A stretch of 64,000 nt of DNA. Source: an uncultured Thermoguttaceae bacterium. GTDB taxonomy: Bacteria; Planctomycetota; Planctomycetia; Pirellulales; Thermoguttaceae. Below are positions 1 through 9,564 of this stretch, piece after piece. The DNA lies in contig CALFBP010000010.1 in assembly GCA_937951625.1 (NCBI GenBank), positions 1 to 64,000 of the forward strand, written 5' to 3'. The notes under the pieces are model-generated. The model made no database searches. It was not told where the DNA came from and saw only the letters and a program-made list of their open reading frames with translations. The translations under genes were made by a program, and so were the position numbers. Within the stretch, counting starts at the first letter, position 1, and each line of letters begins with the position of its first letter.

Positions 1-4
1 AGCC

Positions 5-1147
5 ATGACCGACCTTCTTCGCCAAGAAATAGCTGCTTTGGCCCATACGATTGTGGTCAAAGTAGGTACACGAGTTGTCACCAAGGAACGTGGAACTCTC
101 AACGAGGAGCGGATCGCACAACTGGCGGAGGAAATCCACCAAGCGATGAGCACTGGCCGTAAAGTGGCCTTAGTCAGTTCCGGGGCGGTCGGGGCTGGGA
201 TGGGCCGGTTGGGAATCGAGTCTCGGCCCACGGACTTGGCTCGGCTTCAAGCCGTGGCAGCTATTGGCCAAAGTCTCTTGGTCGAGGCCTACGATCGTTC
301 GTTGCGGGCCTTCGGGCGTCATGCTGCCCAAATCCTGCTCACAGCAGATGACCTCGACCGACGCAAGAGCTATCTGAATGCCCGAAACACCATCATGACC
401 CTGATGCACGAATACGGGGCGGTGCCAATCATCAATGAAAACGACACCGTCAGCGTCGAAGAGCTCCAGACGACGTTTGGCGATAATGACCGTTTGGCGG
501 CGATTGTGACCAACCTGATTCAAGCCCCGCTACTCGTCTTGCTTTCCGATGTGGAGGGCCTGTTTGATGGCGACCCCTCCCAACCGGGCGCCAAGCTCAT
601 TCCCACGATCAAACGCTTAGACCGATCCATATTCGACTTGGTCCGCGACCGCGCGACGGGTTTGAGCAAGGGGGGAATGGCCAGCAAACTTCGGGCGGCG
701 CAGCAAGCGGTGGCGGCAGGCGAAAACGTGATTATTGCCAGCGGGAAAAAACCCGGTGCGTTGGCCAAGATCCTTGCCGGCGAACCTGTCGGCACGCTCG
801 TCCTGGCCAAGGGCCAGACCGTCGCGGCCCGAAAACGGTGGATCGCCTATACAGCCAAGCCGCGGGGTCAAATTATCCTCGACGCGGGGGCGTGCAAAGC
901 GATCGAACAGCAAGGGCGGAGTTTGCTGGCCATCGGAATTCTCAAGGCGGTGGGAAAATTTCAAAAAGGCGACGTGGTCTCCCTTTGCCGCCCGGACGGC
1001 ACCGAAATCGCCCGAGGATTGACCAACTACAGCTCCGAGGAGGTCCTCCGCATCCGTGGTCTGAAGACGCGAGAAATCGCGCAAACGCTTGGCCAATGCC
1101 CCCACGACGAGGTGGTTCATCGCAACAATCTCGTCCTGACGGAATAA
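5..1147 (+). CDS. proB: Glutamate 5-kinase
   Basis: Cytoplasmic kinase that phosphorylates glutamate to gamma-glutamyl phosphate, the first step of proline synthesis. The 380-residue length fits a full amino-acid kinase domain (about residues 12-265) followed by a C-terminal PUA domain (about 285-360). Visible motifs are the nucleotide-site lysine in VKVGTR (K19), the glycine loop SSGAVGAG (58-65), the substrate-loop NENDTV (144-149) and FGDND (158-162). The PUA part shows RGQIILDAG and the typical GLTNYSSEE segment. The ATG lies four bases from the window edge, so its upstream region is not visible. No proA follows; the next gene is in the opposite direction. Identification is secure by family motifs and length. 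Confidence 0.95.
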   Translation: MTDLLRQEIAALAHTIVVKVGTRVVTKERGTLNEERIAQLAEEIHQAMSTGRKVALVSSGAVGAGMGRLGIESRPTDLARLQAVAAIGQSLLVEAYDRSLRAFGRHAAQILLTADDLDRRKSYLNARNTIMTLMHEYGAVPIINENDTVSVEELQTTFGDNDRLAAIVTNLIQAPLLVLLSDVEGLFDGDPSQPGAKLIPTIKRLDRSIFDLVRDRATGLSKGGMASKLRAAQQAVAAGENVIIASGKKPGALAKILAGEPVGTLVLAKGQTVAARKRWIAYTAKPRGQIILDAGACKAIEQQGRSLLAIGILKAVGKFQKGDVVSLCRPDGTEIARGLTNYSSEEVLRIRGLKTREIAQTLGQCPHDEVVHRNNLVLTE

Positions 1148-1669
1148 AACAGAAACAGTCAGGCAGCGGGGCGCAGGACCGTGTTCCGCGTGGCTGGGGG
1201 CATGGGGTGTGACGGAGGCGCGAGCTGGCTCGAAATCATTGTCGAGCGGCAGCGACAGGAGGCGGCTCCGGGGCGAATCGAACGGCCGGGTATTGCACTA
1301 AAGCGGCCCGTTTCATCCAAGCCGGGTCGCTGTAAACACCCGCTTTGCTGAAATCGAAAGGCTCGAGTCCGAAAGCGGCGCGACGTGCCTCTTAGGAATT
1401 TCCCGAGCAACTCTTGCCCGCCCAGGCCTGGCGACGGAGTGCGATCAGCCGTTTTCACCGGAATCTCGCACGAAGGGGGCACCCACGTCTTCGTTCACCG
1501 GAACATATGAATAGGGTATAGGCACCCCTCTACGGAAACATCCCGAGAATATCGAAATCCCACCAACGACATGATTCCCGCAAATCTTCGCTTCGCAAGA
1601 CTCCAGTTGGTTTTTTAAGGGGTGTCAATACGTGGAGGGCCGTACCCGCACGGGGGACAACACAGCAAG
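1148..1669. other. Intergenic region between convergent genes proB and the symporter
   Basis: About 520 bases with no convincing gene. Reading frames here have no plausible ribosome-binding site or recognisable motif. A T-run near 1612-1617 follows a short GTTGG that could pair with CCAAC about 45 bases upstream, but the stem is too weak to call a terminator. Confidence 0.5.
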
Positions 1670-4219
1670 CTACATGGAAGGTAGCGGGCGACGGCGCCCC
1701 CATGGCAGCAAACTAAACACCATGCCTACAGCAATTTGGGCGATCCAACACAGCGGCATGGCCCAAAGGAAACTGATGCCTTTCGTTCCGGTAAGCTCTT
1801 CCCAGAAGTTGATCGCCACGACCACGGCCAGTCCCGCGGCCGCGCCCACCAGCGTGCCGAACCCCGTAGCCCAGGGCACGAACATGGCCATGCAGAACAA
1901 GCCGAAAAGAGGCGTCGTCAATAAGTTGACTACTTTGAAGGCGATCTCCAACAGATTGCCGTGAACGTACCCGACCGACGAACTGAGCGCGATCATCAAG
2001 ACGCCGATGACCAGGGATACGCAACGCTCCAGCCAAGCCCCGCCGCCCTCTCCGCTAGGGGGCGAGGCTTGGGCTTGCACCGGACGCGCACCGACCTGTT
2101 GGGCCGCAGTTTCGAGCTTTCCGGGCGTCGTGGCGGTTGGTTGTGATCTGGAAGACGCTTCCGTCGTTTTCTGCCCGCGGCGCAGTCCAAAGCGGTCGAT
2201 GAAATCGGTAATCACCACCGAGCATGAGGAATTGATGCCCGCCGACAGGCTCGACATGGCCGCGGCCAGCAAACCGGCGACCACCAGACCTGTGAATCCC
2301 GAGGGCAGACCTACCGCGATAAATCGCGTGAACAGCAAGTCGGCCCCCTCGTAGATGGTCAAGCCATCGGGCAACTTGTGCGGATTGGCTTGATAATAGC
2401 CCAACAACGCCAAGCCTAAAGCGCTGAGGAGCAAGAGGACCAGCATGTTGGCCGCCAGCGAGGTATTGAGGACTTTTCGCGCGCTGCGGGCATCGCGGGT
2501 GGCGAGATACCGTTGCACAGCCATCTGGTCCGACCCCGCGGTCGCCACGTACCATGTGAACGTTGCCAGGACGACGCCAAGAAAGCTCACCCGGATATTC
2601 GGATCGTAGAAAACCGGCTCGGTCCAGTGCGGCTCCCAACGCCGCGGCAACCATCCGCCAACACCCCCTAAATATAGGGTCACCGCGGCGATGGCGGTCA
2701 CGGCGCCCGCAAAAAGGACGAGGGATTGGACGACATCGGTCCAAACCACCGCCCGAAGTCCTCCCATCGCCGTATAAATCAGCGTCACTCCCCCGAGGAC
2801 GACGCAGACCCAAGGCGTGAACGAGGGATCCAGACCCAACAGAGGCATGAGCACTTTGCCGACCGTCGCGTAAATGATCACCGACATCCACAAGACGCGG
2901 AGAAGGAGGAAGAGCGTCGAACCGAGCAGCCGGACGGACAGACCGAGGCGGACTTCCAGCAATTCGTAGGCACTGGTGATCTTGAGCTTCATGATATGAG
3001 GGATCAGAAACCACCCGGCCACGATGGCCACCAGCGGGTAAGCCACGGCGATGGAGAGAAACATCGGGCCGTACTTGATGATCTCGCCCGGCCAAGCCAA
3101 GTAGGTGATCGTGCTGAAAAGCGTAGCAAACAGCGAAAGGCCCACGGGCAGCGACTTCATCTTGCGGCCACCAAGCAGGTAATCTTCGCTGGTCTTGCTT
3201 TGCAGCCAATAGTAATATCCGATTCCGAACATTCCCAAGCCGTATAGAACGATCACGCTCCAATCCAGCGCGCTGAGCCGGTGCGGTATCCGCCGCTCCA
3301 GCCGGAGAAGTGCCCAAGCGGCGGTCGCACGCAAGTCCCCGTCCGTGTGGGGAAGCAGCTCCTCAAGCACCGCGGCGTCGGCCTGATCGGCCACGCGGGC
3401 CAAGGCGTCGACTGCGCGGAGCTTCTGTTCCAACGTTCCTTCGCGGACCAAGTCGAGCAGTTGCTGCTTGAGACGCTGCCGGGTCTCACGTGGCGCGTGG
3501 ATGGCGGCCGCGCCCACGAGCATCACCTGAGCCGGGGAGTCGGCTGGTTCCCGATCCGCGGCAGCTAACAATCGCGCCGCAGCCTCCGGCGAGACGCTCC
3601 GCAATCGGCCGAAGACATAGCCGGCCAGCCTCCGCGTGTCCTCATGCGGCGATTCCACGAGTTCCACGAGCCGTTCCTCAGCTCCGGGCAGGCCGGAATT
3701 GAACAGCACCCAGCGGCTGAAAACGGTCATGGCCCCTGTCGTCTCCTGAGCAGCGTTCAGCAGAGGGCCGTGCAACTCCTTGGGGGCCTTGTAATGGAGC
3801 TTGGCGAGGGTTTCTACGGCATGGAGGCGATCCGAAGCCGCGGGATCGAGAAACACGTCGCGGATGCGGTCCATCCAGGGGGTAGCGCGTCGCGGATCGC
3901 GCTCCGCCTGGGCGAGCACTCGCCAAATTCCTATGCGATATTCAGGCTCCCGGTCATGAGCCTGAAGCTCCTGCTGGAATGTTTCACGAACGCCCTCCGG
4001 ATAATCCAGCCAAAGCAAATACTCCGCCGCGTGGACCTTGACCCACCGCTGCTCGTCGCGGAGCGCTTGGCGCAGCGTGGTGAGACACTGTTGACGTCGC
4101 TTCTCGAGTTCGGCTTCACCAAGTTGGGCGGCGGACAAGGCGCGCGCCAACACCAGCAAGAACCCGACGGCGAGCGGATAAGTCCCTCGAGCGCCGGGTC
4201 CGACTTTTTTCTCCCCCAT
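1670..4219 (-). CDS. Sodium/solute symporter with N-terminal HEAT-repeat domain
   Basis: An 849-residue fusion. After a signal-like hydrophobic N-terminus (about residues 14-30), residues about 35-315 are helical repeats rich in the HEAT pattern (for example VDALARVADQADAAVLEELL). From about 318 the protein becomes a sodium:solute symporter (SSS) domain with some 13 hydrophobic segments, beginning LDWSVIVLYGLGMFGIGYYY and containing SEDYLLGGRKM, typical of the SSS family near helix 1. A hydrophilic insert rich in Gln/Ala/Pro lies near residues 685-735 before the last helices. A strong GGGAGG lies about 10 bases before the ATG. The family uses the sodium gradient to import small solutes; the substrate cannot be read here. 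The HEAT part presumably lies outside the membrane and may bind a partner (inference). Confidence 0.85.
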   Translation of the reverse strand: MGEKKVGPGARGTYPLAVGFLLVLARALSAAQLGEAELEKRRQQCLTTLRQALRDEQRWVKVHAAEYLLWLDYPEGVRETFQQELQAHDREPEYRIGIWRVLAQAERDPRRATPWMDRIRDVFLDPAASDRLHAVETLAKLHYKAPKELHGPLLNAAQETTGAMTVFSRWVLFNSGLPGAEERLVELVESPHEDTRRLAGYVFGRLRSVSPEAAARLLAAADREPADSPAQVMLVGAAAIHAPRETRQRLKQQLLDLVREGTLEQKLRAVDALARVADQADAAVLEELLPHTDGDLRATAAWALLRLERRIPHRLSALDWSVIVLYGLGMFGIGYYYWLQSKTSEDYLLGGRKMKSLPVGLSLFATLFSTITYLAWPGEIIKYGPMFLSIAVAYPLVAIVAGWFLIPHIMKLKITSAYELLEVRLGLSVRLLGSTLFLLLRVLWMSVIIYATVGKVLMPLLGLDPSFTPWVCVVLGGVTLIYTAMGGLRAVVWTDVVQSLVLFAGAVTAIAAVTLYLGGVGGWLPRRWEPHWTEPVFYDPNIRVSFLGVVLATFTWYVATAGSDQMAVQRYLATRDARSARKVLNTSLAANMLVLLLLSALGLALLGYYQANPHKLPDGLTIYEGADLLFTRFIAVGLPSGFTGLVVAGLLAAAMSSLSAGINSSCSVVITDFIDRFGLRRGQKTTEASSRSQPTATTPGKLETAAQQVGARPVQAQASPPSGEGGGAWLERCVSLVIGVLMIALSSSVGYVHGNLLEIAFKVVNLLTTPLFGLFCMAMFVPWATGFGTLVGAAAGLAVVVAINFWEELTGTKGISFLWAMPLCWIAQIAVGMVFSLLPWGRRRPLPSM

Positions 4220-4406
4220 GCGATCTCACCCTCCCTCTTTCCAAGTATTCCCTGGCAAAACCTTCTTCGTTAGCAAAGCACGTTGGGAAGCAGGTAGCCC
4301 TCCCTTCTGGAAAGCGGCGCCTCGCGTTATCCTTCTAGTACTTGATGACCTTGAACATTCTGAAGCTGGTTATCGCTGGCGAGAAAGTTTCATCACGGAT
4401 TCCCCC

Positions 4407-4715
4407 ATGAGCGAGTTCCTCAGCGTGGCCCATGTCGGCGACATCGCCGAGGGCCGTGGCCGAACGTTTCGCGTGGGCGATCGGGAAATCGCCCTGTTCT
4501 TGTTGAACGGCAGGTACTATGCTCTTGACGACGCCTGTCCCCACATGGGCGCATCGCTTGGGGCAAGCGATCTGGACGGCGACGCGGTGGTTTGCAATCG
4601 CCACATGTGGGCATTTCGCTTGGCGGATGGCACGAGCCCCGACGCCCCCACCCTTCAGGCCACTGTGTACGAGGTCCGCGTGGTGGGCGACGAAATTCAG
4701 GTCCGCTTGCCGTGA
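4407..4715 (+). CDS. Rieske [2Fe-2S] ferredoxin-like protein
   Basis: A 102-residue single-domain Rieske protein. The cluster motifs are visible: CPHMG (Cys-X-His) and, about 17 residues later, CNRHMW (Cys-X2-His). Size and layout match stand-alone Rieske ferredoxins and NirD-like small subunits that pass electrons to oxygenases or reductases; no such partner is adjacent. The frame is open further upstream to 4218, but that part is unlike a Rieske N-terminus and would overlap the start of the divergent symporter gene, so the ATG at 4407 (MSEFLSVAHV) is preferred. It is convergent with the hydrolase gene at 4759. Function beyond electron transfer is not determinable. Confidence 0.85.
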   Translation: MSEFLSVAHVGDIAEGRGRTFRVGDREIALFLLNGRYYALDDACPHMGASLGASDLDGDAVVCNRHMWAFRLADGTSPDAPTLQATVYEVRVVGDEIQVRLP

Positions 4716-4758
4716 AGGGGCTACAGTCAAAGGCAGTGGCTCCCCCAAACGTCGCCGC

Positions 4759-5442
4759 TTAGAGCATTACTTTCCCGCCCGGCGACAACACAATCGGTTC
4801 GGCCGAGGTCTCCCGGCGCACACGTTCAGCCCACGCCTCGGCATCTTGGGCAATCAAAGGCCACGTGTTGCGATGAACGGGCACCACCCTCCGGGGCTGG
4901 AGCAATTTGACCGCCTCGAGGGCGTCGTCGGGGCCCATGGTGAAATTGTCACCAATCGGCAGCGCGGCCAGGCTAAGGCCCACCTCCCCAATCCGCTGCA
5001 TGTCGCCGAACAGGCCCGTATCGCACGCGAAATACACGTTGCCTTCTGGCAGTAAAAGCAGAAAGCCAGTTGCGGCGCCGCCGTAGGATCCGTCGGGCAA
5101 CATGGAAGTGTGTTCGGCCATCGTCAGTTTCAATCGGCCAAAGGGGAAGCGGAAACCTCCGCCGATGTTCATCGGGTGGAGTTTGTCCAGGCCCTTTTTC
5201 CCGTACCACTCGCAGATTTCATAGGTTGAAACAATGGTCGCTCCCGTGCGGCGCGCGATTTTTTCCACGTCCGCCACATGATCGAAATGCCCGTGCGAAA
5301 CGAGAATGAAATCAGCCTCGACGGCGTCGGACTTGATCGGCGCCACCGGCGAATCATCGAGAAACGGATCTAACACCAGTCGATGACTGCCGCTATGAAT
5401 CAGCCAGCTTCCATGTCCCAGCCAGGTCAATTCAGTAGCCAT
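4759..5442 (-). CDS. Metal-dependent hydrolase, UPF0173 / metallo-beta-lactamase fold
   Basis: A 227-residue single-domain protein of the metallo-beta-lactamase superfamily. It begins MATELTWLGHGSW, the usual start of the UPF0173 family, and carries the metal motif SHGHFDH, later FACDTGLFGDM and a C-terminal PVHRNTWP, where the family usually has a His in PMHYNTFP-like context. The frame extends upstream to 5553, but the ATG at 5442 is preceded at good spacing by AAAGGAGG and matches the family N-terminus. A cytoplasmic hydrolase of unknown substrate. Convergent with the Rieske gene, with 43 bases between stops. Confidence 0.88.
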   Translation of the reverse strand: MATELTWLGHGSWLIHSGSHRLVLDPFLDDSPVAPIKSDAVEADFILVSHGHFDHVADVEKIARRTGATIVSTYEICEWYGKKGLDKLHPMNIGGGFRFPFGRLKLTMAEHTSMLPDGSYGGAATGFLLLLPEGNVYFACDTGLFGDMQRIGEVGLSLAALPIGDNFTMGPDDALEAVKLLQPRRVVPVHRNTWPLIAQDAEAWAERVRRETSAEPIVLSPGGKVML

Positions 5443-5743
5443 GTTCCTTCCCTCCTTTGAGCATCTCGCGCTGTTTTGCTTATCGCGGATCGTAGCCGGA
5501 ACCCCTTCGTGAGCATCTCGGTACCGAAAGCGACCACGGCGGACCGTTACCAAGCCCTAAAATCCCGCATGATCGCGGTGGCCGAGGGAGTCGCCGCACG
5601 CTGTCGCGCCGAGCCAAGACAATGGGCTTCGCCAATCCATGGCTGCCGCTCGCGGTGCTGATGGCGGGCAACGAGCCTTTGCCGTTTCGGTTTGTGGAAA
5701 AGCTTAATCGGTGGTCGCTTTGAGGAAAAGTCCCTTGGCCAGG

Positions 5744-7378
5744 TTATTCGACCTCGAGGATTTCCACCCGCAAGCGGCCGATCACCTGCGCCACGGGCAA
5801 AAAGCAGGTCAAAGCCGACGCACCCGAGAGGTTGCTGTGCGTAAGTTTGAGGTGCGCGGCGCCGATGCCCCCTTGGGCCAAAGTGGCATCCATCGGGATC
5901 CACTGGCCTTCGACGTACAGTTCCGTCCACATGTGGTAGAGGAACGACTGTTTGGAGTAAACCAGGCCGATGGCCACGCGGGCGGGGATCCCGCGCGCTC
6001 GGGCCAAGGCCGCCAAGAGCACGGCATGTTCGGTGCAATCGCCTTCGCCGGAGCGCATCACGTCGGCCGCCGTGTCGAAGGCTTGGGAAAAGCCGGGCCG
6101 TTGAATCCGTTGCCGAGCCAATCGCTCCAGAGCGACGGCCGCTTGCCAGGGGTCTTCGATTTTGCCGGCGGCCTCTTGGGCCGCAGCGACGATGGCCGGG
6201 TGATCGCTTTGAATCCAGTTGTTGGGCTCGCGGTCCTGGGGCGTGGGCAAATCGCTTGACGCGCCCTCCGCTGCCACTTGTTTTTTGGCGTTTGCGCCCG
6301 ACCCGAGGCTGTTCGATTGGCCGGGCCGAATCGCTACGACCGTGATTTCCGCCGTTTGAGGATCGATCGAGCGGACTTGCTGGGACGGCCCGGAGGCAAA
6401 CGCCTCGGCCGGATTGGCCCCATCCATCTGCACACGGTAGCGAACCCGCCGGGTGGCATGAGGTCGGTCCAAACTGCGATTCACGGGAACAGCCGTATTC
6501 CAGGCCAAATCCAATTGCCCCGGCTCCACGGCGCGAAGCGCCTCCTCCTTGTCCACACGGACCTGCTGGAGGTCGAGCATATCCGTCCGTGTCTTCCAAA
6601 TCTCCCCCGCGTGGTCGACCCAAAGGTTCCCGCGAATGGTCTGGTTCTCCAGAGTCGTCGTGGTGTCGATGCGCAACAATTCGGCCTTCTTGCCGAGAAG
6701 GTCGACCGACTCAAGACCGCGTGCCACCATTTCGGTCGTGGCGATCGAGGCGGCGCCGGGTTCCAAGGCCCGCACGGTGCGCCGTTCGCCCGGCTTCATC
6801 GGTTTGCGGCTAAGACTTTGCTGCACCGCATAAAAGCCGCCCGTCTGCGGGGTCCAAGGAATCGTGGTCCGCGTTGTTTTGTCGGAGGTTCTCATCTCGA
6901 GATGCAGCGTGCCGTCGACGACGCGGCCCTTGGTCACGACGGTGACAGCCGCTTGAGAGATGACACTCTCACAAGCCAGCAATCTCCCATCGGCGGTTTC
7001 GCTCGAAGCGAATCGAATCTCCATGGTCATCGGCGTGCCGAAGCGTCGGATGGCCAAACGCATCGTGCCCTCGATCAGCAGGCGGTCGTGTCCGTTGTCT
7101 TTCAGACGGCGAATGACGGTGTGTGAGTAGCCGACGCGGCTTCCCTGCATCAGGGCGACTTCCCAGATTTCGCGTTGGGGCGGGGCGGACGCCGAGTCAC
7201 CCTCGACCGGCCGCACGCCTTCCACAACGGGGGCGGGAGAAGGATGCTGCTCACAGCCCGGCGTGCCCAGGGCCAGCCCAAGAACCGCCAGTGCGATGGC
7301 GCGTGTCGGCGCGATGCCAACGTTGGAATCCCGCTTGCCTGCGCAACTGATGCCTTTCGTCAACATTTTCTCGTTCAC
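5744..7378 (-). CDS. Transglutaminase-like domain lipoprotein
   Basis: A 544-residue putative lipoprotein. The N-terminus has a hydrophobic stretch ending in LGTPGC, a good lipobox, so it is probably anchored in a membrane after export. The middle is beta-rich with no motif I can name. The C-terminal 110 residues are a transglutaminase/cysteine-protease core with a complete candidate triad: Cys448 in GEGDCTEH, His482 in YHMWTE and Asp497 in IPMDAT. Proteins of this class cleave or cross-link peptides; the substrate is unknown. It stands alone between two genes of differing direction, and the upstream gap to 7819 may hold a divergent promoter region. Confidence 0.85.
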   Translation of the reverse strand: MNEKMLTKGISCAGKRDSNVGIAPTRAIALAVLGLALGTPGCEQHPSPAPVVEGVRPVEGDSASAPPQREIWEVALMQGSRVGYSHTVIRRLKDNGHDRLLIEGTMRLAIRRFGTPMTMEIRFASSETADGRLLACESVISQAAVTVVTKGRVVDGTLHLEMRTSDKTTRTTIPWTPQTGGFYAVQQSLSRKPMKPGERRTVRALEPGAASIATTEMVARGLESVDLLGKKAELLRIDTTTTLENQTIRGNLWVDHAGEIWKTRTDMLDLQQVRVDKEEALRAVEPGQLDLAWNTAVPVNRSLDRPHATRRVRYRVQMDGANPAEAFASGPSQQVRSIDPQTAEITVVAIRPGQSNSLGSGANAKKQVAAEGASSDLPTPQDREPNNWIQSDHPAIVAAAQEAAGKIEDPWQAAVALERLARQRIQRPGFSQAFDTAADVMRSGEGDCTEHAVLLAALARARGIPARVAIGLVYSKQSFLYHMWTELYVEGQWIPMDATLAQGGIGAAHLKLTHSNLSGASALTCFLPVAQVIGRLRVEILEVE

Positions 7379-7818
7379 GCCCGTTTCCTAATTGGCACAC
7401 CCGACCCATTGTACCGCCTTCCTATTGCACCAGCGAGGCCGTCGACGCGCTCCGTAAGCGATAGCGCGCTGGAGCGGCCGCAGATTTTTTTCGCGTTCTG
7501 GCGTACATCGCGCGCCTCGTGTTTTTCAAGTGCTAAAGTAGCTTAGACCCGCTGCGAGGCGGTGTGAACAGGGAGCGGGAGCCTCGTTTCGCCCGGAGTA
7601 GCGCGGGGTTGCGGCCTTGTTCCGCCTCGAAACCGATTGGAGCGCCCAGGGCGGATGTGCTGGATTTTCGGGGAGGATATGCACACCGCCGCGGGGAAGA
7701 AAATCGCTCCTGCCGGAGCAAATTGTGACCTAGGGTTGGGTAGAGGGCTTCCGTCGCCAGCGACCTCCGCGCCCGGCGCGAGCCGCGAGGCCGGGGCTTC
7801 TTCCACAAGAGAGCACCG
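7379..7818. other. Divergent intergenic region
   Basis: About 440 bases between the divergent transglutaminase-like and unknown-protein genes, so it presumably carries promoters for both. It is GC-rich, with several short GC-rich inverted repeats. I could not identify a clear promoter pair, RNA gene or small reading frame with a ribosome-binding site. Confidence 0.4.
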
Positions 7819-8511
7819 ATGGGATTCTTGAAGAAGTTTTTCCGGAACGTGTCGAGGGACGGGTCGATCCCGGCCGGCGCCAGCAGCTTCGAATCGCTCG
7901 ACGAGGACGAATTGGAAGCGCACCTCGGCGTGGCCCGCTACGGCAACTTCCGCCTCACCGACGCCATCCGCCCTTCCTACGATTTGCAGGTGATTCCTTG
8001 CGAGGGTTACCGCCACGACACCTACCGCGACGAACAGAACCGGACCGCGGTGCCGGTGCTGATGGGCGCGTGCTCCTGCGAGCGGCTGTTCGACGTTTTC
8101 ATGGAACTCCTCGATCCGCTTGGTCCGATCGTCGACACCGTCTTGGAAACCAGCCATTGCCGCGAGCGCGGTGGTCATCAGGACCTCTACCGCGAGCACA
8201 TCGACTTGCCGGTCCTGAAGAGCATCCTCTGGGAATTCGAGGACCTGCTGCTGAACGATGGCTGCACGGGCATTGCCGTGCTCAACCCCGACGTTCCCCA
8301 GGAAGTCCAATTCGATGAGCACAAGCTACTGATCATCTATGGAGAGGAGCTTGATCCGTTCGAGGCGGTCTTCCGCGAAAATGGGATTCCCTGGAACCAA
8401 CAGATGAAGTTCATTACCGAGGCCGAACACGTCCATTCCTCGAGCGACCGCTACGTGAGGCAGTTCGAGGAATTTCGTATGCGGCTGGGGATGGACGACT
8501 ACCATCGGTGA
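7819..8511 (+). CDS. Conserved-looking protein of unknown function
   Basis: A 230-residue soluble protein that I do not recognise. It begins MGFLKKFFRN, is rich in acidic residues, and has several Cys and His residues (ACSCERLF, TSHCRERGGHQ, LLNDGCTG). It has no signal peptide or membrane segment. Codon use and GC match the neighbours and the frame is clean, so it is very probably expressed. A GAGAGCACCG precedes the ATG. The ILWEFEDLLLNDGC and LLIIYGEELDPFEAV segments suggest a mixed alpha/beta fold, but no catalytic pattern stands out. It is convergent with nadE. Confidence 0.75.
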   Translation: MGFLKKFFRNVSRDGSIPAGASSFESLDEDELEAHLGVARYGNFRLTDAIRPSYDLQVIPCEGYRHDTYRDEQNRTAVPVLMGACSCERLFDVFMELLDPLGPIVDTVLETSHCRERGGHQDLYREHIDLPVLKSILWEFEDLLLNDGCTGIAVLNPDVPQEVQFDEHKLLIIYGEELDPFEAVFRENGIPWNQQMKFITEAEHVHSSSDRYVRQFEEFRMRLGMDDYHR

Positions 8512-8658
8512 TGAGCCTGGCCGAGGTAAACCCGCTGCCGATCCACAGTCATCCCACGCTCGTCGCTCCGATCCCGAGCGCCGTGCCCACGGAGTCGCCT
8601 TTGCCGATCGGGTTTTCCTGCCCCGTAACAGGGATGCCCTGGGACGCGGAACACCAGA

Positions 8659-9498
8659 TTATGTTCCCCAGTCGCGGGCATAGCGGAAGTCGCAGTCCAT
8701 GGTCCGAGACGAGAGTTTGGCGATCACCGGCATCCGACGCTTATAGTGGTTGCGGCGGATCAGTTCAGCCACGTGGTCGACGAACTGGGGGTCGAAGCCA
8801 AACTCGACCAGCTCGGCGCGGCGCCAACGACAATCGACCATGAGTACCAGCAGCCGGTCGACCTCGGCGTAGGTGAATCCCAGCTCGCCCTCGTCCGTCT
8901 GGCCGACCCAAAGGTCGCCAGTCGGCGGTTTCTTGAGAATTGGTTCCGGTACGCCAAGATATTCCGCTAAGCGATAAATCTGGGTTTTGTAGAGATCGCC
9001 GACCGGGTTGACGGCCGAGGCCAGGTCGCCATATTGCGTGCCATAGCCCAAGAGCAGCTCGCTCTTATTGCTGGTGCCCAGTACCAGGCCCTCGAAGGCA
9101 GCGCTCTGATCGTAGAGCACCGTCATCCGTTCGCGGGCACATTTATTGGCCAACCGCAGGCGCGAGGCGTCGGGAAACCGGCGAAAATAGGCGTCGACCG
9201 ATTCGGTAATCGGCACGTCGAGACTGCGGACGCCCAGGTGTTCGATCACGGTCTGGGCATCCCGCCGCGTCGCCTCGCTCGAGGTTTTGTAGGGCATGGT
9301 CACGGCCAGCACGTTGTCTGGCCCCAAGGCCCGGGCCGCCAACGTGGCGACGACACTCGAATCAATGCCCCCCGAAACCCCCACCACAGCGCGACGAAAC
9401 CCCGCCCGATATAACTCCGTGGAGATGAACCGGTCAAGAATCGACGTGACCAGCTCAGGATTGATGTCGAGAGCGGCTTGGGCGGCGTCACGTTCCAT
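8659..9498 (-). CDS. nadE: NAD+ synthase, synthetase domain protein
   Basis: Catalyses ATP-dependent conversion of nicotinate adenine dinucleotide to NAD+ in the cytoplasm. The 279 residues carry the PP-loop SGGIDSS, then MPYKTSSEATRRDAQ, GTSNKSELLLGYGTQYGD and KPPTGDLWVGQTDEGELG, all typical of the family. The C-terminus (HYKRRMPVIAKLSSRTM, then FRYARDWG) resembles the end of glutamine-dependent enzymes rather than the short ammonia-only type. Here the glutaminase half is a separate gene immediately upstream (9565-10482), 66 bases away. An in-frame start at 9537 is possible; 9498 is chosen because AAAGGAGG precedes it by 12 bases. Confidence 0.92.
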   Translation of the reverse strand: MERDAAQAALDINPELVTSILDRFISTELYRAGFRRAVVGVSGGIDSSVVATLAARALGPDNVLAVTMPYKTSSEATRRDAQTVIEHLGVRSLDVPITESVDAYFRRFPDASRLRLANKCARERMTVLYDQSAAFEGLVLGTSNKSELLLGYGTQYGDLASAVNPVGDLYKTQIYRLAEYLGVPEPILKKPPTGDLWVGQTDEGELGFTYAEVDRLLVLMVDCRWRRAELVEFGFDPQFVDHVAELIRRNHYKRRMPVIAKLSSRTMDCDFRYARDWGT

Positions 9499-9564
9499 GA
9501 GAACAGTTAGCCTCCTTTGGGTCGTGTTTTTTTGCACACAAACCCCCTATTAAGGCTTTCATCA

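Noticed and set aside
1159-1482. Minus-strand 107-codon frame after proB
   Set aside because: No family, no ribosome-binding site, and biased composition typical of chance frames in GC-rich DNA.
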